From positions 74,070 through 108,513 of the forward strand of contig JAJTHL010000004.1 of NCBI GenBank assembly GCA_021298595.1: a stretch of 34,444 nt of DNA, in the 5' to 3' direction. Position 1 is the stretch's first letter. The number at the start of each line of letters is the position of its first letter. Below are positions 33,681 through 34,444 of the stretch, in pieces. Below the pieces are notes generated by a model. The model had not been told where the DNA came from and ran no database searches. It saw nothing but the letters and a program-made list of their open reading frames with translations. Source of the DNA: Alphaproteobacteria bacterium. GTDB lineage: Bacteria; Pseudomonadota; Alphaproteobacteria; Caedimonadales; UBA1908. A program made the position numbers and the translations under genes.

Positions 33681-33762
33681 AAAAGTCCCCATTTTTTCTG
33701 AGTTAAGAGCTTTCATCATGAAAAAAAACAGTTAAATTTTTATTAAAAAATAAGACATGACG

Positions 33763-33801
33763 CTTAAAAAATGGGGGAAGCGTCTTCCCCCATTTTTTAA
33801 G
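33763..33801. terminator. Strong bidirectional terminator between the tandem paralogues
   Basis: CTTAAAAAATGGGGGAAG (33763-33780) and its exact reverse complement (33784-33801) pair over 18 bases with a three-base loop, giving a GC-rich top and an A/T-tract base on both strands. It ends the gene at 33808 and separates its transcript from the next paralogue. Confidence 0.9.
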
Positions 33802-33807
33802 CCATGA

Positions 33808-34302
33808 TTAGGCAGGCTTGGCAGAGCACGCACCCGAAGCTAATTTACTTACAGGTACCCCGCCGGTATCCAAAGCGCCCCCAGTGGCAAGGTTGCAGGC
33901 AAGTTTCTTCACAGAACCCGTGGCTTTTTTCACGTCAGCGAGCAACATTGTCCTGATCTTACCAATGTCCTCTGTGCCCAGGGTTTTGACCGCATTGGCG
34001 CGGAATTTGGAATCTTTAAAGCCCTCTACTCCTGAGTCCTCGCAAAGAATCATCCCCGCAGCCGCAAGTTGCGGCACTTTGCCAATCACCCCATCAAAAG
34101 AGCGGATGGTAAAAGGTTTCACATTATTTCCTTTTGCGCACAAGCTTTTGGCACCACTTTTGGCCATGGTATCCAAAAGCCCATTCACAATTGTGTCCGT
34201 GCTGGGCACGGAAAAGGGTAAGGAAAATGCGTGAACTGACTGAGAAACGCCAAAACCAGCCACCACACAGCAGCTAAGTAGAACTTTTTTAAATGATGAC
34301 AT
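33808..34302 (-). CDS. Secreted four-cysteine protein, tandem paralogue B (unknown family)
   Basis: A 164-residue protein with a clear signal peptide (MSSFKKVLLSCCVVAGFGVSQSVHA, cleavage before FSLPF). The mature sequence is paralogous to the gene at 33075-33680: TDTIVNGLLDTMAKSGAKSLCAKG, FTIRSFDGVIG, LAAAGMILCEDSGVEGFKDSKF, AVKTLGTEDIGKIRTMLLAD, LACNLATGG and a final SGACSA. Four mature cysteines are conserved between the two, suggesting two disulfides in an oxidising compartment. It lacks the extended basic tail of the partner. The ATG at 34302 has GGAGG upstream. A TTGACA lies upstream at 34373-34378 (complement), but no good -10 follows. Each paralogue has its own terminator, so they are separate transcription units. 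Function unknown. Confidence 0.72.
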   Translation of the reverse strand: MSSFKKVLLSCCVVAGFGVSQSVHAFSLPFSVPSTDTIVNGLLDTMAKSGAKSLCAKGNNVKPFTIRSFDGVIGKVPQLAAAGMILCEDSGVEGFKDSKFRANAVKTLGTEDIGKIRTMLLADVKKATGSVKKLACNLATGGALDTGGVPVSKLASGACSAKPA

Positions 34303-34444
34303 GACAACCTCCGATCATTATTGTTACCACCATCTTTACTATAGAAAACAAATATTAATTTTTAGCTAAAAATGTCAAAAAAGAGTCTTTACCCTTGATT
34401 TTTTCTGGTTTTATGACATGGTAAGAATACCTTTATTATGAATG

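Overview
The window looks like a chromosomal segment of an intracellular alphaproteobacterium, most plausibly a Holosporales/Caedibacter-like or Rickettsiales-like endosymbiont. The evidence is a full-length nucleotide transport protein of the Tlc ATP/ADP-translocase family (18177-19703), used by energy-parasitic intracellular bacteria, next to the alphaproteobacterial housekeeping order secG-pyrG-kdsA-eno and cpoB-tilS. Base composition is moderate, unlike the very AT-rich Rickettsia, and coding density is high with AT-rich spacers. Genus cannot be fixed from sequence reading alone.

Layout. 119-2956 (+): an NDUFA9-like Rossmann protein with a degenerate glycine motif, a 2-oxoglutarate/Fe(II) oxygenase-like protein, and glutaminase. 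2979-6381 (-): tilS, cpoB, a secreted protein with Gly-Pro repeats, and a stand-alone zinc-binding CZB-domain protein. 6874-9547: two convergent secreted proteins of unknown family. 9804-12410 (+): fabI (with a perfect palindrome over its putative -10 box) and sppA. 12422-17396 (-): secG, pyrG, kdsA, eno and an AmpD/AmiD-type amidase in one close-packed run. 17578-19703: a small secreted unknown protein and tlc, converging on a strong terminator. 20389-24706: a beta-carbonic anhydrase on + and, on -, a run of ltaE, flavodoxin-like protein, GNAT, secreted phospholipase-D-like protein and 2H phosphoesterase.

24862-26942 is an accessory patch with visible gene decay. It holds a small secreted protein split by a frameshift, a C-terminal fragment of a duplicated amidase-like gene, an intact small secreted protein, and the full-length amidase-like gene, whose predicted zinc ligands are all replaced. 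27043-31096 is a respiratory and nitrosative-stress block: cydAB (bd-type quinol oxidase, short Q-loop type) divergent from hmp (flavohaemoglobin), with a consensus FNR/Anr box TTGAT-N4-ATCAA between them. 31135-32038 holds an NTF2-like small protein and a MaoC-type hydratase. 32777-32868 is tRNA-Ser(GCU). 33075-34302 is a tandem pair of secreted four-cysteine paralogues, each followed by a strong hairpin terminator.

Taken together, the segment encodes ATP import, core glycolysis, CTP, KDO and fatty-acid steps, envelope maintenance (CpoB, SppA, amidases, SecG), low-oxygen and NO tolerance, and an unusually large share of exported proteins with no recognisable family. No CRISPR array, complete insertion sequence, prophage or conventional defence system was found.
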